Part shown: positions 1 to 15,000 of the stretch, piece after piece
Layout of the letters: each line of letters begins with the position of its first letter
Position numbering within the stretch: the stretch's first letter is position 1
Assembly (NCBI GenBank): GCA_034336665.1
Contig: JAPFBE010000077.1
Location: forward strand, 1 to 64,000
Reading direction: 5' to 3'
Length of the DNA: 64,000 bases
DNA from: Luscinia megarhynchos
Lineage: Eukaryota; Chordata; Aves; Passeriformes; Turdidae
Notes under the pieces: model-generated
What the model saw: the letters and a program-made list of their open reading frames with translations, nothing else
What the model was told of the DNA's origin: nothing
Databases searched by the model: none
Position numbers and translations under genes: made by a program

Positions 1-3000
1 GAAATTTTATTGGGACTTTGGAAATTCCCACCAGGGGATTCCCAGCACAGATTCCACCACTCACCCAGGATCCCAGTACCACCAAAATTCCTGGAATTTC
101 CGCCAAGATCCCAAAATTCCCCACAGATGGCCTTAAAATCCTCCTGGGATTCTAAAAATTCCTCCCAGGGTCCCAAAATTTCCACACAGAATTTCAGATT
201 CACAAACCTAGAATTCCCTGAAATTCCTCCCGGCATTCTAACACCCTAAACAGACTTGTACTTCTGCTAGATCCCAAAATTTTCACCCAGATCCCAAAAT
301 TCCTCCTGGGATTCCCTGAAATTCCCACTAAGATTCCCAGGATTTCCATCGAGATTCTGTTCTTACTGGACTTGAAAACACCAGAATTCTAAAATTCCCA
401 TCAGGATCCTGAAATTTTGTTGGATTCCTGAAATTTCTGCACCAGATTCCCGAAATTTTTATTGGACTTCAGAAATTCCCACCAGGATCAAAAAATTCCC
501 ACCAGGATTCCAAAAATTCTCCCACGTCTTCCCACTTTTCCCAAAAATTCCCACCAGGACTCTGCTAATTCCCACTAGATTCTTTCTAAAATTTTTGTTG
601 GGATTCCCAAAATTCTAACAAGATCCTAAAATTTCCACCAGGATCCTAAAATTCTCCAGAATACCCAAAAATTCCCACCAAGAATTCTAAAATTTTCCTG
701 TGATTCCCAAAATTCCTCCTGGGTTTCCTGAAATTTCCACCATGATCCCAAAATTCCTGCCGATCCCAAGTAAATTTTTTTTCAGTCCTAAAATTCCTAA
801 TGAAAATTCCCTTCACCAAGGTCCCAAAATTCTGCCAGGATCCTGCAAAATCTTACCCCGGATCCTGTAAATTCCTCCTGGGATTCCTGAAATTCCCACC
901 AGGATTCCCAAAATTTTGTTGATTCCCAAAATTTCCACCAGGATCCCAAAAATTAATCCCAGAATTCCCAAAATTCCCACTAAAATGCCAAAATTCTCCT
1001 GAATTCTAAAGACTCTCCTGGGTTTCTGGAAATTCTACACCCGGATTCCCAAAATTCTGACCGATTCCAAAATTTCTCCCACACCCCTAAAATTCTTCCC
1101 AAAATTCCACCTGAATTCCAAAATTTTGCCAGAATCCCCAAATTTCCCTCCCAGGATCCTGTAATCAACCAGGGATCCAAAATTTTGGATTCCTAAAATT
1201 GCCATGAAAATTCTGAAATTTCCCACCAAGATCCCAAAATGCTGTGATCCCAAAATTTAACACCAGAATTCTGCATGAACGCACCTCTGCCAGGATCCCA
1301 AAATGCACAGGAATTCTACCTCAGTATTCTAAATTCTTATTGACTTAGAAATTCCCCATCAGGATCCCCAAATGCACCACTCCTAAAATTCCCACCAGAA
1401 TCCTGAAATTCCTCCTCAGCATCCTCCTAGGAGCCCAAAATTTCCACAGAATTCCCAAAATTCTCCCAGACTCCCAAAATTTTCCACCAAAATTCTAGAA
1501 TTTCAATGTAATCCTGTGGGTTCTCCTGGGATTCCTGGAAATTCCTCCCCAGGATTCTGGTAAAATTCCACCAAGTGATCCTAAAATTTCCACCAGACCA
1601 AAATTCTCCCAGAATACCCAAAATTCTTCAGACTCTAAAATTTTTCCCAGGATTCCCAAAATTCTCCTGCTTCCCTTGAACACCAAGATCCCAAAAATTC
1701 CTGCCAGGATCCCAAAATTCCCATCAGAATTCTAAAATTTCCGCCAGGATCCAAAATTTCACCGATCCCAAAATTCTTTCCTAAATTCCTCCTGATTCTA
1801 AATTCCACCCAGATTCCTGTACCTTTTGTTGGGATTCCTAAATCCTAAAATTAATCCCAGAATTCCCAAAATTTCCACCAAAATGCCAAAATTCCTCCTG
1901 GAATTTTAAGATTCCCTCCTTCTAAGCCTTGAAATTCCCACCAGGATTCCCAAATTCTGGCCTAGAACCTAAATCTCTCCCAGGAGCCCAAAATTTCCAC
2001 AGAATTCCCAAATTCCTCTTGAATTTCCCCCGAATTCCCACCAAAATTCCCACCAGGATCCTTGCAAAATTCTCCTGAATTCTAAGATTCCTCCTGGGTT
2101 TCCTGAAATTCCCACCAGAATTCCAAAATTCTCCCACAGTTCAAAATTCTTCCCAAAATTCCCAACTGTGATTCTAAAATTTTAGCTTGACCCTAGCCCA
2201 CCAAGATTCCCCCGGAATTTCCACCAATCCCCAAAAATTCTTCCTGGAATTCAAAATTCCTCCTGGGCTTCCTGGAAATTCCCACCAGGATTCCAATTTT
2301 CCACCAGAACCCAGCCCTCCTATTCTTCTAAAATTCTTCCCAGGATTCCTAGAATTCTCCTGGTTTCAAAAATCTCCCACCAGAATTCCAAAATTTCCAC
2401 CAGGATCTAAAAATTCCTCCCAAAAATTCTGGGTTTCTGGAAATTCCCACCAGACCTGAAATTTTAATTCCCACCTGATCCCACCTAAATTCCTGCAAAA
2501 ATTTCCTCCCAATTCCAAGTAAAATTCCCACCAGGATCCCAGAATTCCCGCTGTACCAAAGATCCCAAAATTCCTGCCAGGATCCCAAGATTCCCACCAC
2601 CAGAATTCCCAAAATTCCCACCAGAACCTGGGAATTCCCAGGAGCCCAAAATTTTCACAGAATTCCCAACTTCCTCCTTCTAATTTCCACCCTAACAAAA
2701 TTCTGCACCAGGATCCTGTAATTCCCCAGAATTCCTAAAAATTCCCCAGAATTCCCAAAATTCCTCCCAGACTCCCAAAATTTTCCACCAAAATCCCAAA
2801 ATTCCTCCTGGAATTTAAAGATTCTCCTCACCAGGACCCTGCAAAAATCTCTCCCACAGCTCCTGTGCCTCCTGCACCAACCAGGATTCCTAAAATTCTT
2901 ATTTTGATTCTCAAATTCTACCAGGATGCAGAATTTCCACCAAGATCCCGGGGCCCCGAATTCTGCAAATCTCCCTCCCAGGATTCCCACCCCCAGGATC

Positions 3001-6000
3001 CTGTACCAATCTGATCCCAAAATTTTTCCCAAAAATTCCTCCTAACATTCCTTCTGAAATTCCCACCAGGATCCCGAAATTTCTCCCAGGATTCCCAAAA
3101 TTCCTGCCAGATCCCGGAATTTTTCCTGAAATTCCCAAAAATTCCTCCCCAGATTCTAAAAATTCCCACCAGGATTCCAAAATTTTTATTTGGATTCCTG
3201 AAATTCCCACCAGATTCCCAAAATCTCCCACCAAAATTTCCACCAAGATCCCAAAATTCCTCCAGAATTCCCAGCCCTCCTGAAATTCCCCAAAATTCCT
3301 CCTGTACTTGAAATTCCCATCAGGATCCCAAACAATTGTAATTCTAGAATTTCCACATAGAATTCCCAAAATTCCTCCAGGAATCCAAAATTCCTCCTGA
3401 AATCTCACCTCCTGGTTTCCCAGCCCCACCACAGGATTCTAAATTTCTATTGGGATTCCCAAAATTCCCACCAAGATCCCAAAATTTCCCACCCGGATTC
3501 CAAAAATCTCCACCAGAACTCCCAAAATTCTTCCCAGAATTCCCAAAATTCCTCCTGGGATTCCTGAAATTCCCACCAGGATCCCAAAAATTTCCACCAG
3601 GATACCAAAATTCCTGCCACACGAGTCCCAAAATTTTCCCAAAATTCTCCGATTCCCAAATTCCTGCCAGATCCCCTGCACCTCCCCAGATTCCTGCAAA
3701 AATTTTTATTGGGATTCCTAAATTTCCACCATACCCCTCACCAGGATCCCAAAATCAAATTTAAAATTTCTGAAATTTCCACCAAGATCCCAAAAATTCC
3801 TCCCAGAATTCCCGTACCCTTCCTGGAAAATCAGTAAAAATTCTCCCTCCCAGGGATTCCTGCAAAATTCCTCCCAGGATTCCTTTCTGTAAATTCGGCC
3901 AGGGATCCCAACTTTTCTACCCGGATCTCCCAAAAATTCTTCCTAGTCCTCCCTCGTGGATTCCTGGAAATTCCCACCCAGGATCCCAGGTAGCGCTCCT
4001 AGGATTCCCACACTGCCCCAAGAATCCCAAAAAATTAACCCCAGAATTCAAAAATTTCCACCAGGATCCCCGGAATTTTCCTGAAATTCCCAAAATTCCC
4101 TCCCGGATTTTCCAAAATTCCCACCAGGATTCCTAAAATTTTATTTGGATTCCTGAAATTCCCACCCAGGATTCCCAAAATTCCCACCAAAATTTCCACC
4201 ACGATCCCAAAAATTCCTTCCAGACTCCCAAAATTCCTCCTCCTGAAATTCAAAATTCTCTCCTGGGTCTCTGAAATCTCTAATCCAGGATTCCCGGAAT
4301 TATTGGGATTCCCAAAAATTCCCACCAAGGATCCCGATTTCCCAACTGATTCCAAAATTTCCACCAGAACTTCCCAAAATTCTTCCCAGTAGACCCCAAA
4401 ATTCCTCCTGATTCCTCCTGAAATTCCCACCAGGATCCCAAAATTTCCACCAGATGCTCCAAAAATTCCTGCCAATAGTCCCAAATTTTTCCTAAAATTC
4501 TCCTGGGATTCCTGTACCCTGCCAGGGATCCCCAAAATTCCTCTCTAGATTCCCAAAATTCTACTGGGATTCCCACCACCAAATATGGCCTCTCACCAGG
4601 TCCTGTACCCCACTGTGTACCCTGGAAATGATCCCAGTACCTCCTAATTCCCAAAATTCTCCTGGAATTCTAAAATTCTCCTTGGTTTCCTGAAATTCCC
4701 ATCAGGATCCCAAATTTCCACTGTTCTAGAATTCCCACCACAGAACCTGGAAATTCCTCTAGTATCCTAAATTCCTCTCAGAGTCTAAAATTTCACAGAA
4801 TTTCTAAAATTCCTCCTAGAATTCTAAAATACCAAATTCAATTTCACCAAAATCCTAGAATTTCTCCTGGTTCTGCCTCCTGTGATTCTTAAAATTCTAC
4901 CAAGATCCTGCAAAATTCCCACCAGGATCCTAAAATTCCTCCCAGAATACCCAAAATTCTCACCAGAATTTCCTGTAAATTTTTCCTTGGTGGACTCCGT
5001 TATTCCTCCTGGGTTTCCTGGAAATTTCCACCAAGATCCCAAAAATTCTGCCAGATCCCCAAAATTCCCATCAGAATTCCCCAAAAATTTCTGCCAGGGA
5101 TCCCAAAATTTTTACCTCCTGATCCGTAAATTCTTCTCCCAAAATTCTCTGATTCCTGAAATTCCCCACCAGATTCCCAAATTTTTGTTGGATTCCCAAA
5201 ATTTCCGCCATTGTGATCCTGCAAAAATTAATCCCAGAATTCCCCAAAATTTCCACCATGCCAAAATTCCTCCTGGAAATTCCTCAAAATTCCTCCTGGG
5301 TTTCCTGAAAATTCCCACCAGGATTCCCATCCCACCAAAATTCCCTAAAATTTCCACATAAAAATCCCAAAAAATTCCTGCACAGGATCCTGCAACACTC
5401 CCACCAGAATTCCTGTAGTACCCCACTGCAACTCCGAATTCCTCCCAGGAGCCGTACTTCCACAGGAATTCTAAAAATTCTCCCGAAATTTTCGACGGAA
5501 ATTCTCCACACTCCCACTCAGGATCCCAAAATTCCTCCTGAATTCCCATGATTCCTCCTGTTTCCTGAAATTCCCACCAGAATTCCGCAAAAATTCCCTC
5601 CCACAGTTCTACACTCTTCCCAAAAATTCCACAGGATTCCCATTTTTATTTGATTCCTAAAGCTCAGCAGACTCCTGCAAAAATTCCCACCAAAATTTCC
5701 ACCATGATCCCAGCATTCCCTGGACTCAAATACTCCTCCTGGGTTTCTGAAATTCCCACCAGGATTCTCAAAGTCCACCAGAAACTTATGTCCTCCCAGG
5801 ACTCCCAAAAATTTCTTTCCCAGGATTCCCAGAATTCCTCCTGGGTTTCCTCTTAAAATTCCCACCAGAATTCCAAAATTTCCACCAGGATTCCCAAAAT
5901 TCCTCCCAAAATTCCTCCTGGGTTTCCTGAAATTCCACCAGGATCCTAAAAATTTTTATTGGGATTCCCAAATTCCCACCAAGATCCGAAAATTTCCAAG

Positions 6001-9000
6001 CACCAGAATTCCCAAAATTTCCCAGAATTCCAAAATTCCCACCAGGATCCCAGAATTCCTGCCAAAATTTCCACCAAGATCCCAAAAATTCCTGCCAGGA
6101 TCCTCGCAGATTCCCACCAGAATTCAAAATTCCCGACCTCAGAATCCCTAAATTCCTCCCAGGAGCCCAAAATTTCCACTCAGAATCGGAAATTCTCCCT
6201 GAATTTCCTGGAATTCCCACCAAAGACTCCCACCAGAATTCCCAAAATTTCCCCAGACTCCCAAAATCTCCCAGAATTCCCAAAATTCCCAGAATTCTTA
6301 AAATTCCTCCCAGAATTCCGCAAAATTTTCCAAACGTAAACCTCCCAGAAATTCTGACTTCTTAAGATTCCTCCTGGGCTTCCTGGAAATTCCACACCAG
6401 GACTCAAAAATTCTCCCAATAGCCCCAAAATTCTTCCCAAAATTCCACACCAGGATTCCCAAAAATTTTATTTTGATTCCCTTCAAATTCCCACCAGGAT
6501 TCCCAGAATTTCCACCAAGATCCCTGAAAATTTCTCCCGAATTTCCCAAAAATTCTCCTCCCAGGATTCCTCCTAAATTCCTCGCCATAGGATCCCAGTA
6601 AATTTTCACCCTGATCCCAAAAATTTTTCCTTCTAAAATTCCTCCTGGGATTCCTGAAATTCCGCACGTGGATCCCTAAATTTCTCCCAGGATTCCCAAA
6701 AATTCCTGCCAGGACGTGCCTTTTCCTGAAATTCCCAAAATTCCTCCACAGATTTCTGTGCCCTACCAGGATTCCATTTTTATTTGATTCCTGGAAATTC
6801 CCACCAGGACTCCGTCAAAATTCCCACCACAAAATTTCCACCAAGATCCCAAAATTCCTTCCAGAATTCCTGTAAATCCTCCTGAAATTCCTAAAATTCC
6901 TCCTGGGTCTCCTGAAATTCCCATCAGGATCCCAAAAATTTCCACCAAAATTCTAGCAGAATTTCCACAGAATTCCATGAAATTCCTTCCAGAATCCCAA
7001 AATTCCTCCTGCTCTTGAAATTCCTAAAATTTCCTCCTGCCTCTGAAATTCCCACCAGATTCCCGAAATTTTATTAGACCTCGATTCCTCACCAAGATCC
7101 CAAAATTTCCACCCGATTCCAAAAATTTCCACCAGAACTCCCAAAAATTCTTCCCAGAATTCTTCTAAAATTCCTCCTGGGATTCCTGAAATCTCACCAG
7201 GATCCCAAAATTTCCACCAGGATACCCAAAATTCCTGCCACGGTCCCAAAATTCTTCCCATTTCCTCCTGGATTCCCAAAATTCCTGCCAGGATCCCCAA
7301 AATTTCCTCCCTCAGATTCCCAAAATTTTTACGATTCCCGAAATGTCCACCATGATAAAAAATTCCCACCAGGATCCCAAAATCTCTACCTAGTAAATTC
7401 CTGAAATTTCCACCAAGATCCAAAATTCCTTCCAGGACTCCCAAAATTCCTCCTCCTCCTGAAATTCCCAAAATTCCTCCTGGTTTCCTGTAAATCCCAT
7501 CAGATCCCAGCACCAGAATTCCCAAAATTCCCACCAGAATCCTAGAAATTCCTCCTCAGTATCCCGAGTCCTCCCAGGAGCCCAAAATTTCCCACAGACT
7601 CCCAAAATTCCCAGAATCCCCCAGACCTAAAATTTCCACCAAAAATTCCCAGAATTTTCCACCAAAATCCGACCCTCCTGGGATTCCTGTAAATCCTCCC
7701 AGGATTCCCAAAAATTCCCCACCAAGATCCCAAAATTTCCCACCAGGATCCTAGCGTGTACCTCTCCCAGAATACCCAGCAAAATCTCCCGCCCAGAATT
7801 CTAAAATTTTTCCCAGGATCTCCCAAAAATTCCTCCTGGGTTTCCTGAAATTTCCACCAAGATCCCAAAAATTCCTGCCAGGATCCGCTCCATCAGCATC
7901 AGAATTCCCTGCACTGCCAGGATCCCAAAATTTTTACCACCGATCCCAAAAATTTTCCCAAAATTCCTCCCGACTCCCTGAAAGTCCCACCCAGGATCTT
8001 GCACAAATTTTTGTTGGGATTCCTCAGCACCTCCACCAGGATCCCAAAAAATTAATCCCAGAATTCCCAAAATTTCCACCAAAATGCCAAAATTCCTCCC
8101 TGGACTCCTAAGATTCCTCCTGGGTTTCCTTGGAAATTCCCACCAGGATTCCTAAAAATTCCCCACCAAAATTCCCGGAATTATCATAAAAAATTTTCTG
8201 CCAGAATTCCTGTGTACCCCTGCTAGGATCCCAAATTCCCACCAGAATTCTAAAATTCCAGCCAGAACTCCCATTTCTCCCAGGAGCCCAAAATTTCCAC
8301 AGACTCCTAAAATTCTCCTGAATTTCCCGAGTCGCAAAATTCCCACCAGGATCCCAAAATTCCTCCTGAATTCCCATGATTCCTCCTGGGTTTCTCTTGA
8401 AATTCCCACCAGAATTCCAAAAATTCCTCCCACAGTTCCCCAAAAATTTTCCCAAAAATTCCCACCAGGATTCCTAAAATTTTTTATTTGATTCCTAAAT
8501 TCCCAGCAGGATTCCCAAATTCCCACCAAAATTTCCACCAAGATCCCAAAATTCCTCCTGGAATTCCCAAAATTCCTCCTAGATTTTCCTGAAATTCCCA
8601 CCAGGATTCAAATTTTCCACCAGAATCCTGAAATTCCTCAGGATTCTCAAAATTCTTCCCAGGATTCCCAGAATTCCTCCTGGGTTTCAAAATTCCCACC
8701 AAATTCCCAAAATTTCCACCAGGATTCCAAAAATTTCCTCCCAAAATTCCTCCTGGGTTTCCTGAAATTCCACCAGGATCCCAAAATTTTTATTGGGATT
8801 CCCAAATTCCCACTCAAGATCCCAAAATTTCCACCAGAATTCCCAAAATTTCCCAGAATTCCAAAATTCCCACCAGGATCCCAGAATTCCTGCCAAAATT
8901 TCCACCAAGATCCCAAAAATTCCTGCCAGGATCCTAAGATTCCCACCAGAATTCCTGAAAATTCCCACCAGAATCCGAAATTCCTCCTAGGAGCCTGTAC

Positions 9001-12000
9001 TTTCCACAGAATTCCCAAAATTCCTCCTGGATTTCCTGGAATTCCCACCAAAATTCCCACCAGGATCCCAAAAATTCCCCAGAATTCCCAAAATTCCTCC
9101 ATAATCTCTAAAAATTCCTCCCAGAATTCTCAAAATTTTTCCCACCAAAATCCCAAAATTCCTCCTGAATTCCCAAGATTCCTCCTGGGCTTTCTGGAAA
9201 TTCCCACCAGGACCCCAAAAATTCTCCCACAGCTCCCAGAAATTTTTCCCAAAATTCCCACCAGGATTCCCTAAAATTCTTATTTGATTCGAAATTCCCA
9301 CCAAGATTCCCAGAATTTCACCAAGATCCCTGGAAAATTTCTCGAATTCCCAAAATTTCTCCCAGGATTCCCAAATTCCCGCCAGGATCCCAAAATTTTT
9401 CACCTGGATCCCAAAATTCTTCCCAAAAATTCCTCTGGGATTCCCTGAAATTCCCACCAGGATCGCCCGAAATTTCTCCCAGGATTCCCAAAATTCCTGC
9501 CAGGATCCACTTTTTCCTGAAATTCCCAAAATTCTCCCAGATTTCCAAAATTCCCACCAGGATTCCCCAAAATTTTTATTTGGATTCCTGAAATTCCCAC
9601 CAGATTCCCAAAATTCCCACCAAAATTTCCACCAAGATCCCAAAATTCCTTCCAGAATTCCCAAAAATTCCTCCTGAAATTCCCAAAAATTCCTCCTGGG
9701 TTTCCCTGAAATTCTCATCAGATCCCAAAATTTCCACCAAAATTCCCAGAATTTCCACAGAATTCCCAAAAATTCCTCCAGAATTCCCAAAATTCCTCCT
9801 GAAATTCTCAAAATTCCTCCTGGGTTTCCTGAAATTTCTCACCAGGATTCGAAATTTTTATTGGGATTCCCAAAAGTCGCACCAAGATCAAAATTTCCAC
9901 CCGGATTCCAAAAATTTCCACCAGAACTCCCAAAATTCTTCCTAGAATTCCCAAAATTCCCTGGGATTCCTGGAAATTCCCACCAGGATCCCAAAATTTC
10001 CACCAGGATACCCAAAATTCCTGCCACGAAAGTCCCAAAATTTTCCCACAAAATTCCTCCTGGATTCCCCTAAAATTCCTGCTGAGATCCCCTAGAAATG
10101 AGATTCCCCAAAATTTTATTGGGATTCGAAATTTCCACCAAGATAAAAAAATTCTCACCAGGATCCCAAAATTCCCACGAAAATTCTGAAATTTCCACCA
10201 AGATCCCAAAATTCCTTCCAGAATTCCCAAATTCCTCCTGAAATTCCCCAAAATTCCTCCTGGGTTTCCCTGAAATTCCCATCAGGATCCCAAAATTCTA
10301 CACCAGAATTCCCAAAATTCCCACCAGAATCTGAAATTCCCTCAGTATCGAAATTCCTCCCAGGAGCCCAAAATTTCACAGAATTCCCAAAATTCCTCCC
10401 AGAATTCCCAAAATTTCACCAAAATTCCCAGAATTTCCACCAAAATCCAAATTTCTCCTGGGATTCCTGGAAATTCCTCCCAGGATTCCCAAAATTCCCA
10501 CCAAGATCCCATGCAATTTCCACCAGGATCCCTAAAATTCCTCCCCAGAATACCCAAAATTCCCCGCCAAATTCCCTAAAATTTTTCCCAGAGTTCCCAA
10601 AAATTCCTCCTGGGTTTCCTGAAATTTCCACCAAGATCTCCCCAAAAATTCCTGCCAGGATCCCCAAAATTCCATCAGAATTCCCAAAAATTTCTGCCAG
10701 GATCCCAAAAGTACCTGATCCCCAAAAATTCTTCCCAAAAATTCCTCCTGGGATTCTGAAATTCCCACCAGGATTCCCAAAATTTTTGTTGGATTCCCAA
10801 AATTTCCACCAGGATCCCAAAAATTAATCCCAGAATTCCCAAAATTTCCCACCAAAATGCCAAAATTCCTCCTGGAATTCCCAAGATTCCTCCTGGGTTT
10901 CCTGAAATTCCCACCAGATTCCCAAAATTCCCACAAAATTCCCTGAAATTTCCATCAAAAAATTCCTGCCAGAATTCCCAAAATTCCTGCCAGGATCCCA
11001 AATTCCCACCAGAATTCTAAAATTCACAGAACTCGAAATTCCTCCCAGGAGCCCCAAAATTTCCACAGAATTCCCAAAATTCTCCTGAATTTCCCGGATT
11101 CCACCAAAATTCCCACCAGGATCCCAAAATTCCTCCTGGAATTCCCAAGATTCCTCCTGGGTTTCCTGAAATTCCCACCAGAATTCCAAAAATTCCTCCC
11201 ACAGTTCCCCAAAAATTTTCCCAAAATTCCCACCAGGATTCCCAAGTAAAATTTTATTTGATTCGAAATTCCCAGCAGGATTCCCAAAAATTCCCACCAA
11301 AATTTCCACCAAGATCCCAAAATTCCTCCTGAATTCCCAGTCCTCCTGGGTTTCCTGAAATTCCCACCAGGATTCCAAATTTTTCCACCAGAATCCTGAA
11401 ATTCCTCCCAGGATTCCCAAAATTCTTCCCAGGATTCGCAGAATTCCTCCTGGGCCTGCAAACCCCACCAGAATTCCAAAATTTCCACCAGGATTCCAGC
11501 ACCCTCCCAAAATTCCTCCTGGGTTTCCTGGAAATTCCCACCAGGATCCCAAATTTTTTATTGGGATTCCAAAATTCCCACCAAGATCCCAAAAATTCCT
11601 GCCAGGATCCTAAGATTCCCACCAGAATTCCCAAAATTCCCACCAGAATCCGGAAATTCCTCCCAGGAGCCCAAGTACACAGAATTCCCAAAATTCCTCC
11701 TGAATTTCCTGAATTCCCACCAAAATTCCCACCAGGATCCCAAAATTCCTCCTGGAATTCTACAGATTCCTCCTGGGCTTCCTGGAAATTCTACCAGGAC
11801 CTCCCAGAAAAATTTCCTCCCACAGTTCCCACCAGGATTCCCAGAATTTCTACCAGGATCCGTAAATTTCTCCGAGATTCCCAAAATTTCCCTCCCAGAG
11901 TTCTCTCCCTAAATTCCTCAGGATCCCAAAAATTTTCACCTGGGATCCCAAAAATTCTTTCAAAATTCCTCCTGGGTTTCTGAAATTCCCACCAGGATCC

Positions 12001-15000
12001 CGGAAATTTCCTCCCAGGATTCCCCAAAATTCCTGCCAGGATCCCAAAAATTAATCCCAGAATTCCCCAAAATTCCCACCAGGATCCCGGAATTTTTCCT
12101 TCGAAATTCCCAAAATTCCTCCCAGATTTCCCAAAATTCCCACCAGGATTCCCAAAATTCCCACCAAAATTTCCACCAAGATCCCAAAATTCCTTCCCAG
12201 AATTCCCAAAATTCCTCCTGAAATTCCCAAAATTCCTCCTGGGTTTCCTGCAAATTCCCATCAGGATCCCAAAATTTCCACCAGAATTCCCAAAATTCCC
12301 ACCAGAATCCTGAAATTCCTCTCAGTATCCCCGAAATTCCTCCCAGGAGCCCTAAAATTTCCACCAAAATTCCCAGAATTTCCACAGAATTCTCAAAATT
12401 CTCCCAGAATTTCCCAAAAATTTCCACCAAAATTCCCAGAATTTCCACAGAGATTCCAAAATTTCTCCTGGAACTCCCAAAAATTCCTCCTGGGATTCCC
12501 AAAATTTCTGCTAGGATCCCCAAAATTCCCACCAGAATTGTCCCATGATTTCCTGTCCGGGTTCGAAATTCCCACCAGGGATGACCAAAATTCCCACCAA
12601 GATCCTAAAATTTCCACCCGGATCCCAAAAATTCCACAGAATTCCAAAGAAAATTCTTCCCAGGATCTAAAATTTCTCCAGGAATTCCTAAAATTCCTCT
12701 CTGAGATTCCCCCCAAATTTTATTGGGATTCCTGGAAATTCCCACCAGGATCCCAAATTCCCACCAGAATTCCCAAAATTCCGCCCAGAATCCTGAAATT
12801 CCTCCCAGGAGCCCAGAAATTCCTCCCAGAATTCCCAAATTCCTCCAGAATTCCCCAAAATTTCCACCAAAAATCCCAAAAATTCCTCCTGGAATTCCAA
12901 GATTCCTCCTGGGCTTCCTGAAATTCCCACCAGGATTCCCTAAAAAATTCCTCCCACAGTTCCCAAAATTCTTCCCAAAATTCCCACCAGGAGTTCCCTA
13001 AAATTTTTATTTGGATTCTAAATTGCCACCAAGATTCCCAAAATTTCCACAGCATTCCCAAAATTCCTCCCCAAAATTCCTCCTGGGATTCCTAAAATTT
13101 CAGGATTCCCAAAATTCCCATCAGAATTCACAAAATTCCCACCAGGATAGCAAAATTTTACCCCGGATCCCAAAATTCTTCCCAAAATTCTCCTGGGATT
13201 CCTGAAATTCCCACCAGGGATTTCACGAAATTTTTATTGGGATTCTAAAATTTCCATAGGATCCCAAAAGATGATCCTAGAATTCCCAAAATTTCCACCA
13301 AAATGCCAAAAATTCCTCCTGGAATTCCCAAGATTCCTCCTGGGTTCCTGGAAATTCCCTCAGGATCCCAAAAAATTCCTCCCAGCTCCCAAAATTCTTC
13401 CCAAAATTCCCACCAGAGTTCCCAAAATTCTTATTTGGATTCGAAATTCCCACCAAGATTCCCAGAATTCCTCCCAGGATCCCAAAATTTTCACCAGAAT
13501 TCCCCAAAATTCCTCCCCAAAAATTCCTCCTGGAGTTCCCAAAATTCCCTCCCAGGATTCCCCAAATTCCCTCCCAGGATTCCCCAAAAATTTTCACCCG
13601 GGTCTCAAAATTCTTCCCTAAAATTCCTCCTGGGATTCCTGAAATTCCCACCAGGATCCCTCAAAATTCCTGCCAGAATCCCCAAAAAATTAATCCCAGA
13701 ATTCCCAAAATTCCCACAGGATCCGAAATTTTTCCTGAAATTCCCAAAATTCCTCCCAGATTTCCCAAAATTCCCACCAGGATTCCCAAAATTCCCACCA
13801 AAATTTCCACCAAGATCCCAAAATTCCTTCCAGAATTCCCAAATTCCTCCTGAAATTCCCAAAAAATTCCTCCTGGGTTTCCTGAAATTCCCATCAGGAT
13901 CCCAAAATTTCCACCAGAATTCCCAAAATTCCCACCAGAATCCTGAAATTCCTCTCAGTATCCCGAAATTCCTCCCAGGGCCCAAATTTCCACCAAAATT
14001 CCCAAATTTCCACAGGATTCCCAAATTCCTCCCAGAATTCCCCAAAATTTCCACCAAAATTCCCAGAATTTCCACAGAATTCCCTAAAATTTCTCCTGGA
14101 ACTCCCCAAAATTCCGTATCAGAATTCCCAAAATTTCTGCCAGGATCCCAAAATTTTTACCTGATCCCAAAATTCTTCAAAATTCCTCCTGGATTCCTGA
14201 AATTCCCACCAGGGATTCCCTAAAATTTTTGTTGGGATTCCCAAAATTTCCACCAGGATCCCAAAAATTAATCTAGAATTCCCAAAATTTCCACCAAAAT
14301 GCCAAAATTCCTCCTGGAATTCCCAAGATTCCTCCTGGGTTTCTGAAGAATTCCACCAGGGATTCCCCAAAATTCCCACCAAAATTCTCGAAATTTCCAC
14401 AAAAATTCCTGCCAGAATTCCAAAAATTCCTGCCAGGATCCCAAATTCCCACCAGAATTCCCAAAATTCCCGCCAGAATCCAGAAATTCCTCCCAGGAGC
14501 CCAAAATTTCCACAGAATTCCCAAAATTCCTCCTGAATTTCCCGAGATTTCACCAAAATTCCCACCAGGATCCCAAAATTCCTCCTAGGTCCCAAGATTC
14601 CTCCTGGGTTTCCTGAAATTCCACCAGAATTCCAAGAAATTCCTCCCACAGTTCCCAAAATTCTTCCCAAAATTCCCACCAGGATTCCAAAATTTTTATT
14701 TGGATTCCGAAATTCCCAGCAGGATTCCCAAAATTCCCACAAAATTTCCACCAAGATCCCAAAAATTCCTGCCAGGATCCTAAGATTCCCACCAGAATTC
14801 CCAAAATTCCCACCAGAATCCCGGAAATTCCTCCCAGGAGCCCAAAATTTCCACAGAATTCCCAAAATTCCCCCAGAATTCCCAAAATTCCTCCCAGAAT
14901 TCCCAAAATTCCTCCCAGAATTCCCCAAATTTTCCACCAAAATCCCAAAATTCCTCCTGGAATTCCCAAAGATTCCCTCCTGGGCTTCCTGGAAATTCCC

